The translations under genes and the position numbers were made by a program. Under the pieces are notes generated by a model that saw only the letters and a list, made by a program, of their open reading frames with translations, was not told where the DNA came from and ran no database searches. Positions 26,238 to 34,255 of a stretch of DNA of 64,000 nucleotides are shown piece after piece. The stretch is from Clostridiales bacterium. Its GTDB lineage: Bacteria > Bacillota > Clostridia > Saccharofermentanales > Saccharofermentanaceae. The first letter of the stretch is position 1. Each line of letters starts with the position of its first letter. The stretch spans positions 186,001 to 250,000 of the forward strand of contig JAFWDK010000010.1 in assembly GCA_017513085.1 (NCBI GenBank), written 5' to 3'.

Positions 26238-26845
26238 TGTACGCATATATAAAAGGTGTATTTGTTTCTGCACGTGGGGATGAGATCGTCGTCGAGAATA
26301 ACGGCATCGGGTACCGGATCTACATGCCTATGCTTATGCAAGGAAAAATCGGACATATCGGTGATGAGGTCTGTGTATATACTTATCATTATGTCCGTGA
26401 AGATATTTTTGCTTTGTATGGTTTTCCTTCTCCGGAAGACCAGGATATGTTTGTCTTGTTGCTGTCTGTGAGTGGTATCGGTCCGAAGACGGCGATCGGA
26501 GTGGTCGAACTGCTTGATCCGTCAGAGCTTGCCATGGCTGTGCTTTCCGGTGATGTGAAGAAGATCAGTACAGTTAAGGGGCTGGGAAAGAAATCGGCAG
26601 AGCGTATCGTCCTGGAACTTAAAGATAAGCTCAAGGGATTCGATGTATCCTCTATTCCCAGACAGGATGATGTGGCAGGTGAGATTCCTTCCGCTGGGAT
26701 CGGCGTTTTGGAAGACTGTATTTCCGCACTGGTGGTGTTGGGTTATCCGGCATCTGATGCAAATAAAGCAGCAAGACGTGCTTTTGAAGATGGAATCAGT
26801 GTTGAGGAACTGGTGCGTAAAGCTTTGCGTCTTTTGGCAAAATAA
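26237..26845 (+). CDS. ruvA: Holliday junction branch migration protein RuvA
   Basis: Tetramer that binds the four-way junction and positions RuvB rings. The 202 residues show the N-terminal OB fold (MYAYIKGVFVSARGDEIVVENNG in outline), two helix-hairpin-helix motifs (VSGIGPKTAIGVVE and VKGLGKKSAERIVLELKDKL) and a C-terminal three-helix domain (ALVVLGYPASDANKAAR) that contacts RuvB. AAAGGAG precedes the ATG inside the end of ruvC. Confidence 0.96.
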   Translation: MYAYIKGVFVSARGDEIVVENNGIGYRIYMPMLMQGKIGHIGDEVCVYTYHYVREDIFALYGFPSPEDQDMFVLLLSVSGIGPKTAIGVVELLDPSELAMAVLSGDVKKISTVKGLGKKSAERIVLELKDKLKGFDVSSIPRQDDVAGEIPSAGIGVLEDCISALVVLGYPASDANKAARRAFEDGISVEELVRKALRLLAK

Positions 26846-26870
26846 TGGTTAGAGTTAGGGGACGGTTTAG

Positions 26871-27983
26871 ATGGATTTTCAGGATTTAGAACAAGATGAG
26901 CGTATGATCGCCCGTGAAAGATTGCCGGAAGATCGGGATGAGAAGGGTCTACGGCCTTTGACCTGGGATGACTATTCCGGTCAGAAACAGGTCACGGATA
27001 ATTTGAAGATCTTTATCGAAGCGGCGATGCGTCGTGGTGAGGCTTTGGACCATTGCCTTCTTTATGGCCCTCCCGGTCTTGGAAAGACGACGCTTGCCGG
27101 TATCATTGCCAATGAGATGGGTGTTAATCTTCGTATTACGACCGGCCCGGCTATTGAGAAGGCAGGAGATCTGGCAGCGCTTCTTACGAATCTTCAAGAG
27201 AGGGAAGTGCTCTTTATCGATGAGATACATCGTTTGAACAGAAGTGTGGAAGAAGTGCTTTATCCCGCGATGGAGGATTTTGCGCTGGATATTATGATCG
27301 GTAAGGGCCCAAGTGCGCGTTCGATCCGTATTGATCTTCCGAAGTTTACTTTAATCGGTGCCACGACGCGTGCGGGTATGCTTTCTGCGCCTCTCCGTGA
27401 CCGTTTTGGTATGGTTCATCGGCTTGAACTTTATAAACCGGAAGAGTTGCGCGTGATCCTGAAAAGGGATGCGGATATACTTGGGATCGGAATCGATGAC
27501 GAAGGCCTGGATTGTCTGGCTTGCCGTTCGCGTGGCACGCCTCGTATTGCGATACGTCTTTTGAAGCGGCTTCGCGATTATGCCGAGGTGCGTGGCGAGG
27601 GCATTATAAATAGGGAAATAGCAGAGTACGGACTTGATCAGTTGGCTATCGACAATATGGGCCTGGATCATACAGACCGGCGGATCATGACCAGTATCGC
27701 TGAGAAGTTTTTGGGCGGACCTGTCGGCCTTGAGACACTGGCCGCATGTACAGGTGAAGATGCGGGAACGATCGAGGATGTGTATGAACCATTTCTCATG
27801 CAGTGTGGTTTTATTGCCAAGACCCCTCGGGGACGTGTTTTGGCTCCGGCCGGCTGGAAACATCTCGGATTGATTTGTCCGGCTGATATTGATAAGAAAC
27901 TTAGTGGTCTTGGTATTTCTTCTTCCGTTAATAATTCGGATAGTCAGATCTCTATCGACGAGATCATGGATAAGAAAGAGTAA
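26871..27983 (+). CDS. ruvB: Holliday junction branch migration ATPase RuvB
   Basis: Hexameric AAA+ motor for branch migration, 370 residues. Seen in order: [14 protein letters not shown], Walker [12 protein letters not shown] (about residue 66), Walker [11 protein letters not shown] (about 117), sensor 1 ATTRAGML, arginine finger region [15 protein letters not shown] and the C-terminal winged helix ending with KTPRGRVL. The start follows AGGGGACGG. It has a C-terminal tail of about 30 Ser/Asp-rich residues beyond the usual end. Confidence 0.96.
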   Translation: MDFQDLEQDERMIARERLPEDRDEKGLRPLTWDDYSGQKQVTDNLKIFIEAAMRRGEALDHCLLYGPPGLGKTTLAGIIANEMGVNLRITTGPAIEKAGDLAALLTNLQEREVLFIDEIHRLNRSVEEVLYPAMEDFALDIMIGKGPSARSIRIDLPKFTLIGATTRAGMLSAPLRDRFGMVHRLELYKPEELRVILKRDADILGIGIDDEGLDCLACRSRGTPRIAIRLLKRLRDYAEVRGEGIINREIAEYGLDQLAIDNMGLDHTDRRIMTSIAEKFLGGPVGLETLAACTGEDAGTIEDVYEPFLMQCGFIAKTPRGRVLAPAGWKHLGLICPADIDKKLSGLGISSSVNNSDSQISIDEIMDKKE

Positions 27984-27996
27984 GGCAAGGTTCGTT

Positions 27997-28581
27997 ATGA
28001 AAGAGAGAGATCTTTTGCTTCATGCTTGTTGTGCGCCTTGCGCAGAGTATCCTGTTTTCGATCTTCAAGGACAGAAGATCGATACTGAAGTATTGTATTT
28101 TAATCCGAATATTCATCCGAAATTTGAGTTTGACAGAAGAAGAGAGCAATTGGAGAAGCTTTCTGAACTGGATGACTTTGTTTGTCATTTTTCCGATGAT
28201 TTCCGCATGGATGACTGGCTGGAGCATAAGTGGGAAGGACAGTTTGCATCACGTTGCCTGATGTGCTATCAGATCCGCATGGACTATGTGGCTGCTTTTG
28301 CAAAAGAACAAGGTTTTCAGCGTTTTTCCACATCCTTGCTGGTCAGTCCGTATCAGAATCATGATGCAATTATTGCGAGTGCTGAGCTGGCATCGCAGAA
28401 ATACGGGATCCCTTTTTTCTATAGCGACTGGAGACCACATTTTAGAGAAGGCCAGAATATGGCTCGTGAACATGGATTATATCGTCAGAAGTATTGCGGC
28501 TGCATTTTTTCTCTGGATGATTCGGATTTTAAAGAAAAGATCATTGCTTCTTTCCCTGATGGTTGGGAAGCGCAGCGCTGA
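27997..28581 (+). CDS. queH: Epoxyqueuosine reductase QueH
   Basis: Reduces epoxyqueuosine to queuosine in tRNA anticodons, the non-orthologous alternative to QueG. The 194 residues have the family marks: HACCAPC near the N-terminus (residues about 8-14), CLMCYQIRM in the middle and CGCIFS near the end, which supply the Fe-S and metal site. The start at 27997 follows AAGGCAAGG, 13 bases after ruvB. Its last 41 bases overlap the end of the convergent rqcH gene. Confidence 0.92.
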   Translation: MKERDLLLHACCAPCAEYPVFDLQGQKIDTEVLYFNPNIHPKFEFDRRREQLEKLSELDDFVCHFSDDFRMDDWLEHKWEGQFASRCLMCYQIRMDYVAAFAKEQGFQRFSTSLLVSPYQNHDAIIASAELASQKYGIPFFYSDWRPHFREGQNMAREHGLYRQKYCGCIFSLDDSDFKEKIIASFPDGWEAQR

Positions 28582-30454
28582 CCAGAAGAGAATTGTACGT
28601 GTCGTAGGTTACCATTCCGGGCTTGGCTTTAGGTAGTTTCTTTACATGAGAAACCGGGCAGTAATCAATATCAACTCGGATGTCGTACTCGGTTTTTGTC
28701 TCTGCCTTTTCGCCGGATAATACCTTATTGCTTCTTGAGTAGTACGCGGCGATCGATGCTGCTTCGACAATGGCTTTGTCAGAAGGGGTTTTACCCTGGG
28801 TGCGAAGGATCACATGTGTGCCGGGCATGTTTTTGGCATGGAACCAGAGATCTTCTTTTTCTGCCACATGAAAAGTCAGATTGTCGTTTTGAATATTGTT
28901 TCGACCGCTTAAAACCTCCAGTCCGCCGTCAACGATGTAACGTCTGGGAGAACTGGAATCTTCGGGTTTCTTCGTAGTTTTAGACTTGTTCTGTTTCTGC
29001 TTGGCTTTCTGTGCCGCTTGACGGAGTGCACGGGAAGACATTTTTCCGGACTTGGACTTCCCGGGATGGTACTTCTCAGATGAGGCGTTTTTCTTGGACT
29101 CTTTAGAAGTACTCTCACGAACACCTTCTTCAGATAATTCAAAAGCTATAGCCTTCAGATCTTCTTCTTCGGATGCTGCGTCAATGGCTTGTATCAATGA
29201 TTGAAAATAACTTATATTGCCAGATTCCTGTTCGATGAAACGCTTGGCGGCATCGCGGCGGCTTATGGCTTTTCTATAGCGACGTAAGAGATTCTGCCCC
29301 TGGTCGGACGCAGATTTGTTCGGATCCAATGAAATGACTGTGTTTTGGCCGAAATCCGGATAATCCGGTATATTGATCTCTAGATCGCCGGGATGAACCA
29401 GATATTGATAGGCTAGAATGAGTTCACCTTGTTCCTTGAGTTTTTCTGCGTCTTTGGTCTCGTTAAGATCATCCTCATGAATAGAAAGCTTCTTGCTTTC
29501 ATGAGAAAGTGCGTATTGAACGATAGAGCGGAGCTGTCTTCTCCGATCTTCGAAATGCTGCTGCCTGTCGTAGTAGCCCCAGACTTCATCCAGCGCTTCG
29601 GAAATCGTGGGAACAGGTTTGATTTTGCCACCATCCTGAATATTTAAAGCGTGCCAGTCACTTGGTTCACCATCAGAAAAAAGAACGCAAGGAGATGGCT
29701 TTACAGAAACAATGTCTGAGATGATGCTTCGCATTACACCGATCAGTTTTTGCTTCTTGCTATCGGACAGCGAAGCAAGGCTTTCGCGAGTATCAAGACC
29801 TGCACGAAAACAGATATCCGATGTTAAAAGCGGGGAGAACCCAAGAAGAGAATCCAGAAGTGCTTTGCCCAAAGGACGGGATTGGGCGGTGTCAAGGATA
29901 GGGAGTTCTTGGCGTTCCAGTTTTTCCAGAGCTTCGGACGGAGAGAGCTTGCCTTGAGACGGCGGAGCTTCATAGATACGCGCCGGCATGATCTCGCGGA
30001 CACGGCTGGTGCTGCTGTCTACGTGAACGACGGCGTCAATGATCCGTTTTTCCTGGTTTAGAAAAATGATATTACTATATCTGCCCATCATTTCGATGAC
30101 AAGGTATTTGGTTGAAGTATCATGCAGTTCATCGGTCGTAGAAACGCTGATCGTGATGATTCGCTCGTAGTCAGGACAGGAAATATCCAGGATTCTGGCT
30201 CCCGAAAGATGTTTTCGCAGAAGCATACAGAAATTCGGCGGCATCTGCGGGTTTTCTTTCATGTTGGCAGTGATCTGCACCCGAGGTGATTTTGGATCGC
30301 ATGAGAGAAGAAGCTTATAGTTTTCCGAATTGGAACGGACAAGCATATAGACTTCAAAACGCGTGGGCTGGTAGATTTTATCGATCCTTGCGCCTGTGAG
30401 TTTTGTCTGTAATTCTTTAGCTAAAAAGTTTGAAGAGATTCCGTCAAGAGGCAT
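28541..30454 (-). CDS. rqcH: Ribosome quality control protein RqcH (NFACT family)
   Basis: NFACT proteins bind stalled large subunits and add alanine tails to the nascent chain; older names are FbpA or fibronectin-binding protein. The 637 residues start MPLDGISSNFLAKELQTKL, the family start, followed by the NFACT-N domain with VYMLVRSNSENYKLLLS. A helical and coiled-coil middle comes next, then a Lys/Ser-rich insert (about 455-510) and the C-terminal NFACT-R domain with FHAKNMPGTHVILRTQGKTP and AASIAAYYSRSNK. The ATG at 30454 follows GAGGAA; a GTG 15 bases earlier overlaps that site. It overlaps the upstream membrane protein gene by a few bases. Confidence 0.93.
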   Translation of the reverse strand: MPLDGISSNFLAKELQTKLTGARIDKIYQPTRFEVYMLVRSNSENYKLLLSCDPKSPRVQITANMKENPQMPPNFCMLLRKHLSGARILDISCPDYERIITISVSTTDELHDTSTKYLVIEMMGRYSNIIFLNQEKRIIDAVVHVDSSTSRVREIMPARIYEAPPSQGKLSPSEALEKLERQELPILDTAQSRPLGKALLDSLLGFSPLLTSDICFRAGLDTRESLASLSDSKKQKLIGVMRSIISDIVSVKPSPCVLFSDGEPSDWHALNIQDGGKIKPVPTISEALDEVWGYYDRQQHFEDRRRQLRSIVQYALSHESKKLSIHEDDLNETKDAEKLKEQGELILAYQYLVHPGDLEINIPDYPDFGQNTVISLDPNKSASDQGQNLLRRYRKAISRRDAAKRFIEQESGNISYFQSLIQAIDAASEEEDLKAIAFELSEEGVRESTSKESKKNASSEKYHPGKSKSGKMSSRALRQAAQKAKQKQNKSKTTKKPEDSSSPRRYIVDGGLEVLSGRNNIQNDNLTFHVAEKEDLWFHAKNMPGTHVILRTQGKTPSDKAIVEAASIAAYYSRSNKVLSGEKAETKTEYDIRVDIDYCPVSHVKKLPKAKPGMVTYDTYNSLLVSAALPNHQGKKQ

Positions 30455-30465
30455 GAGACAGTTCC

Positions 30466-30834
30466 TCACTGATTGTTGGGATCGTCATCGGAGAGATGCT
30501 GTTTTCTGCGTTCGACGATAAGAAAAATGATCCAGCCGAGTACCATTGCGGCTACGATCTCCACTCCAAGTATGGTGAAGAATCGATCATAATGATTCAT
30601 AGATACCAGAAAATCTACGGCAATCAGAAGAAGAATGGCTAATAAAGCATATAGCATCTTTCCCCAGCTTGATGACCAGATAATAGAAAAAAAGGACTCG
30701 CTTTCTTCAGAAACTTCCTGTACGCGTGTTTTTTGCGAACGAGAAGAAGAGCCGGAAGAAGTCTTGCCCGAACGGGGAGACGGCTTACGGTTCGAAGATT
30801 GAGTATTCTTTTTCGCCGGACTTTTCTGAGCCAT
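30466..30834 (-). CDS. Small two-helix membrane protein of unknown function
   Basis: A 122-residue protein that I do not recognise. The first 50 residues are Ser/Lys/Arg-rich and probably disordered. Two membrane helices follow (about 58-78 and 87-107) with a short charged tail. It lies six bases after the first-listed prs and overlaps the ribosome site of rqcH, so it is part of the prs-prs-rqcH unit. Confidence 0.65.
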   Translation of the reverse strand: MAQKSPAKKNTQSSNRKPSPRSGKTSSGSSSRSQKTRVQEVSEESESFFSIIWSSSWGKMLYALLAILLLIAVDFLVSMNHYDRFFTILGVEIVAAMVLGWIIFLIVERRKQHLSDDDPNNQ

Positions 30835-30839
30835 GTTTC

Positions 30840-32078
30840 TTAAGAATTCGACTCTGTTTCTTTCAGGTCGCCCTTGCTGGCCAGGAGTTTCTTGATCTTG
30901 TCGGTTGGCTTGATCAGATTGGACAGTGACGAGTCATGGTTGATCGCGTCGATGAGAAGCGCTACGAACTTACTCATGTTAACATCCGCAAACCAAGGAG
31001 CGGCAAGCAGTTCCGGTCTTCTGTAGATCAGGTTTGTCGCAAAGACTTTGGAAATGATGCCTTCTTCATAAGCTTTATCAAAATGCTCGACGCCTTCTGT
31101 AAATAAACCGAATGTAACTGCGCAATAGATGTTTCTGGCTCCGCGATGCTTCATCTCGCGTGCGATATCCAGCATGGAATCGCCGGAAGAGATCATGTCA
31201 TCAACGATCAGGATATCAAGACCTTCCACAGATTCACCGAGGAATTCATGAGCGACGATCGGATTACGGCCGTTTACGACACGCGTATAGTCTCTGCGCT
31301 TGTAGAAAGTACCCAGCGGAACACCAAGGATCGATGCAAAGTACATAGCACGTGAGATACCGCCTTCGTCAGGGCTGATAACCATGAAACGGTCTTCGGT
31401 AAAGTGCAGATCAGGAATAGAACGATACATTTCTTTGATGATCTGGTATGTAGCAGACAGGCTCTCAAAACCGGAAGTAGGAATAGCATTGGCTACTCGC
31501 TCGTCGTGGGCATCAAAAGTAATGATGTTTTCGACACCGAGGCCATAGATCTCTTCCAGAGCAAAAGCACAGTCGAGGGATTCACGGGAGTTTCTCTTGT
31601 GCTGACGGCCTTCGTAAAGGAAAGGCATGATAACGTTGATACGACGTGCCTTACCGGAGCATGCGAGAATAACACGCTTGAGATCCTGATAGTGATCGTC
31701 CGGACTCATATGATTGATCTGACCGAACATTTTGTATGTGCAGGAAAAGTTGGTAACGTCACTGATGATGAAGAGGTCATGACCACGCACGGAACTCTGG
31801 ATAACAGCTTTTCCTTCACCGGATGAAAATCTGGTGTTTTCGACAGCTAAACGATAATCCTGACGGTAGAATCCCGGATATTTACTGATAAACTCCTGCT
31901 CCTGGTATTCGGATCTGCGTTTATTCAAGTACCAGTTTACTTTGTCAGTAAACTCGACACTGCCTTTCAGCGGTACCAGTGCGATTGGTCCAACAGGTGC
32001 CATCGGGTTATCCCCGTATTGATTATAACGGGAATAGGCTCTCTCATCAGGACTTTGCATGTTCGGTTCCATAGTCAT
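30840..32078 (-). CDS. prs: Ribose-phosphate pyrophosphokinase, long type (copy A)
   Basis: Makes PRPP from ribose 5-phosphate and ATP for nucleotide, His and Trp synthesis. At 412 residues it is about 90 longer than ordinary bacterial Prs, through an N-terminal extension and insertions; similar long forms occur in Clostridia. Seen: VIMPFLYEGRQHKRNSRESLDCA (the ATP-site RQ/SRE region, split across the active site), FDAHD with the catalytic His, and YKRRDYTR holding the flexible-loop Lys and Arg (about residue 260). The PRPP-loop LIVDDMISSGDSM follows. The start follows GGAGAAAA. It lies 15 bases after a paralogue and is the copy with the intact catalytic Lys. Confidence 0.85.
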   Translation of the reverse strand: MTMEPNMQSPDERAYSRYNQYGDNPMAPVGPIALVPLKGSVEFTDKVNWYLNKRRSEYQEQEFISKYPGFYRQDYRLAVENTRFSSGEGKAVIQSSVRGHDLFIISDVTNFSCTYKMFGQINHMSPDDHYQDLKRVILACSGKARRINVIMPFLYEGRQHKRNSRESLDCAFALEEIYGLGVENIITFDAHDERVANAIPTSGFESLSATYQIIKEMYRSIPDLHFTEDRFMVISPDEGGISRAMYFASILGVPLGTFYKRRDYTRVVNGRNPIVAHEFLGESVEGLDILIVDDMISSGDSMLDIAREMKHRGARNIYCAVTFGLFTEGVEHFDKAYEEGIISKVFATNLIYRRPELLAAPWFADVNMSKFVALLIDAINHDSSLSNLIKPTDKIKKLLASKGDLKETESNS

Positions 32079-32093
32079 TTTTCTCCGATCCTT

Positions 32094-33320
32094 TTACAAT
32101 AATTCTTCTAGTCTGACTTGTCCGAGAAGGGAATCAAACCGATCGATCGGATTTGTCAGTTTGCCAATTGATTCGTCAACATTCAGTGCATCGATGATAC
32201 GTGCAACAAATGGAGTCATATTTACATCCACATACCATGGCGCATCCAAAAGCTTTTTCGGACGGTATGTCAGGTTCGAGCAAAGCACCTGCTTGATGAT
32301 GCCCTTCTCGTAAGCTTCATTAAATGGTTCCAGACCCTCCGTAAAAAGTCCGAAAGAAGCAGCGCAATAAATGTTTCCGGCATTCCGTTCACGCATATAT
32401 TGTGCAGTACGGAGCATGGTCTTTCCGGAATTTATCATATCATCGACGATCAGGACATCTTTGCCCTTAGGATCTGCGCCAAGGAATTGGAACGACTTAA
32501 TAAGGTAATTACCATCTTCATCCATGCGGGTATAGTCGCGGTCACGATAGAAGAGCCCAAGATGTAATCCGAGCATGGAAGAATAGAAGATTCCGCGAGA
32601 AACAGCCATCTCGTCAGGACTGATGATCATCATGTTATCCTTGTCGATATGGAGCCCCGGGTTTTTATAGATCAGAGTCTGGATGATCTTATATGCACAC
32701 TTGGGCATTTCAATACCCATGAGAGGCACTGCATTAATGATTCTCGGGTCATGCGGATCGAAAACGATCAGGTTTGCAACACCGAGATTATAAAGATCCT
32801 TCAGCATTTGCGCACAGTCAAGGGACTCGCGTGTTATGCTGTGATCCTGACGGCCTTCGTAAAGAAAAGGCATGATTACATTGATACGCTTGGCTTTCCC
32901 GCTGACTGCCATGATGATTCGGAGAAGATCTCTGAAATGATCATCAGGACTCTTAAAGTGAGGAATGCCGGATAATGTGAAGGATTCATCATGTGAAAGA
33001 ACATCTGTAATGATATAAATATCATGTCCACGGACTGTCTGGTTCAGGGTCACTTTACCTTCACCGGTAGAAAAACGTGTAATAGTAGCAGAAATTGTAA
33101 AATCCCTACGTAAATATCCTGCACTGTTTACGTAAGGACTGGCGTTTTTCTCGTATTTCAGAGCACGTTTTTCGTAGAGAACATCATTGACTTGCTTGAC
33201 AAATTCCTCGTTAGAGGTGTGCGAAATGATTCCTATCGGACCGAAAGGTTCTAGTAAATAACCGCGATAATCTTCGCAAGAAGAGTTAACAGAGCTTGGA
33301 ACACTCGTGTTTTCTGACAT
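32094..33320 (-). CDS. Ribose-phosphate pyrophosphokinase paralogue (copy B)
   Basis: A 408-residue protein homologous to copy A throughout: VIMPFLYEGRQDHSITRESLDCA-type region, FDPHDPR with the His, and PRPP loop LIVDDMINSGKTML. The flexible-loop sequence is YRDRDYTR instead of YKRRDYTR (about residue 259), so the Lys that stabilises the transition state in known enzymes is Arg and the next Arg is Asp. It may be active, have altered kinetics, or serve as a regulatory partner. TGGAGG precedes ATG 33320; a GTG 12 bases earlier overlaps that site. First gene of the minus-strand unit. Confidence 0.75.
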   Translation of the reverse strand: MSENTSVPSSVNSSCEDYRGYLLEPFGPIGIISHTSNEEFVKQVNDVLYEKRALKYEKNASPYVNSAGYLRRDFTISATITRFSTGEGKVTLNQTVRGHDIYIITDVLSHDESFTLSGIPHFKSPDDHFRDLLRIIMAVSGKAKRINVIMPFLYEGRQDHSITRESLDCAQMLKDLYNLGVANLIVFDPHDPRIINAVPLMGIEMPKCAYKIIQTLIYKNPGLHIDKDNMMIISPDEMAVSRGIFYSSMLGLHLGLFYRDRDYTRMDEDGNYLIKSFQFLGADPKGKDVLIVDDMINSGKTMLRTAQYMRERNAGNIYCAASFGLFTEGLEPFNEAYEKGIIKQVLCSNLTYRPKKLLDAPWYVDVNMTPFVARIIDALNVDESIGKLTNPIDRFDSLLGQVRLEELL

Positions 33321-33518
33321 AGCATCCTCCACAAAACGATATAGTCAAGAAACTACAGTACAAGTATAACGCTTTTTTCTTGATTTTTGTACTGGAAAAA
33401 ACAAACAATTATAAATAAAAAAGCGTGCACTTATGGGTAAAATGCATATAAAAATCATTTGTTGGTTTGCCTTCCGAAAAGGTATGTTACTATATATAGA
33501 TAACAAGGAGGTGCTTAC
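33321..33518. other. Divergent promoter region between prs copy B and engB
   Basis: An AT-rich 198-base gap with poly-A and poly-T tracts. TATACT-like (minus strand, near 33366) and TATATA-like (plus strand, near 33493) -10 boxes are present, but neither has a convincing -35. No reading frame or RNA gene is apparent. Confidence 0.4.
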
Positions 33519-34121
33519 ATGGCCATTAATTTCAGGAAAACGAAATTCTGGGGAGTTGCTTCGGATATCAAGTCCTGTCCGCCGCTGGACCGGCCTGAAA
33601 TCGTGTTTTCGGGAAAATCCAATGTCGGAAAGTCTTCTTTGATCAATGCGCTTGCCGATAATAAGAAACTGGCCCGCGTAAGCGCTACGCCCGGAAAAAC
33701 CAGACTTGTCGTCTATTTTGATGTGGATGAGAAGCTTTACCTGGCTGATCTGCCCGGTTATGGTTATGCAAAAGCACCTAAGGACATTAAAGAGAAGTTT
33801 TCCAAGCTTTGTGACCAGTATTTTATTTCCGGACGTGAGTTTTCACTGGTTTTGCACCTGATCGATATCCGACATGATCCTTCCGCGGATGACATTAAAA
33901 TGTTGGAATATATGAATCACAACGAGATTCCTTATTTTTTGGTCTTTACGAAGTGTGATAAATTGTCGCGGGCACAGATGATGCGGCAGCTTGCTGCTTT
34001 CACGAAGATCCTGGATTTCCATGACAATGCCCATTGTTTTGCAGTTTCGGCTGAGAAAAAGATCGGACTCGAAGATTTGAAGGCCGGAATCGAAGAATTC
34101 TTGCAAGATAAATTAACCTGA
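33519..34121 (+). CDS. engB: Ribosome biogenesis GTPase EngB (YsxC/YihA)
   Basis: Essential GTPase for assembly of the large ribosomal subunit. The 200 residues carry G1 SGKSNVGKSSLINAL (about residue 30), G2 TPGKTR, G3 ADLPGYGYAKAP, G4 FTKCDKLSR and G5 VSAEKKIG. The start follows AACAAGGAGG. It is the first gene on the plus strand after the divergent prs promoter. Confidence 0.95.
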   Translation: MAINFRKTKFWGVASDIKSCPPLDRPEIVFSGKSNVGKSSLINALADNKKLARVSATPGKTRLVVYFDVDEKLYLADLPGYGYAKAPKDIKEKFSKLCDQYFISGREFSLVLHLIDIRHDPSADDIKMLEYMNHNEIPYFLVFTKCDKLSRAQMMRQLAAFTKILDFHDNAHCFAVSAEKKIGLEDLKAGIEEFLQDKLT

Positions 34122-34154
34122 TCAAGCAATCGTGATTATTATTTGTTGAAAATG

Positions 34155-34190
34155 CGACAAATTGTGCATGATTGGGACTTTTTGTCGTTT
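34155..34190. promoter_or_regulatory. TTTGTCG motif pair upstream of comEC
   Basis: An inverted CGACAAA (34155-34161) and a direct TTTGTCGTTT (34181-34190) lie before comEC. The same ten bases occur in a tandem pair before the Tad-like genes at 46545. No clear housekeeping promoter is visible here. The role is inferred only. Confidence 0.25.
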
Positions 34191-34255
34191 TACACAACTC
34201 CTTTTTTTCAGTGATGTCTTTAGAATATGCATATTCTTGAAAGGACATACCGGCT

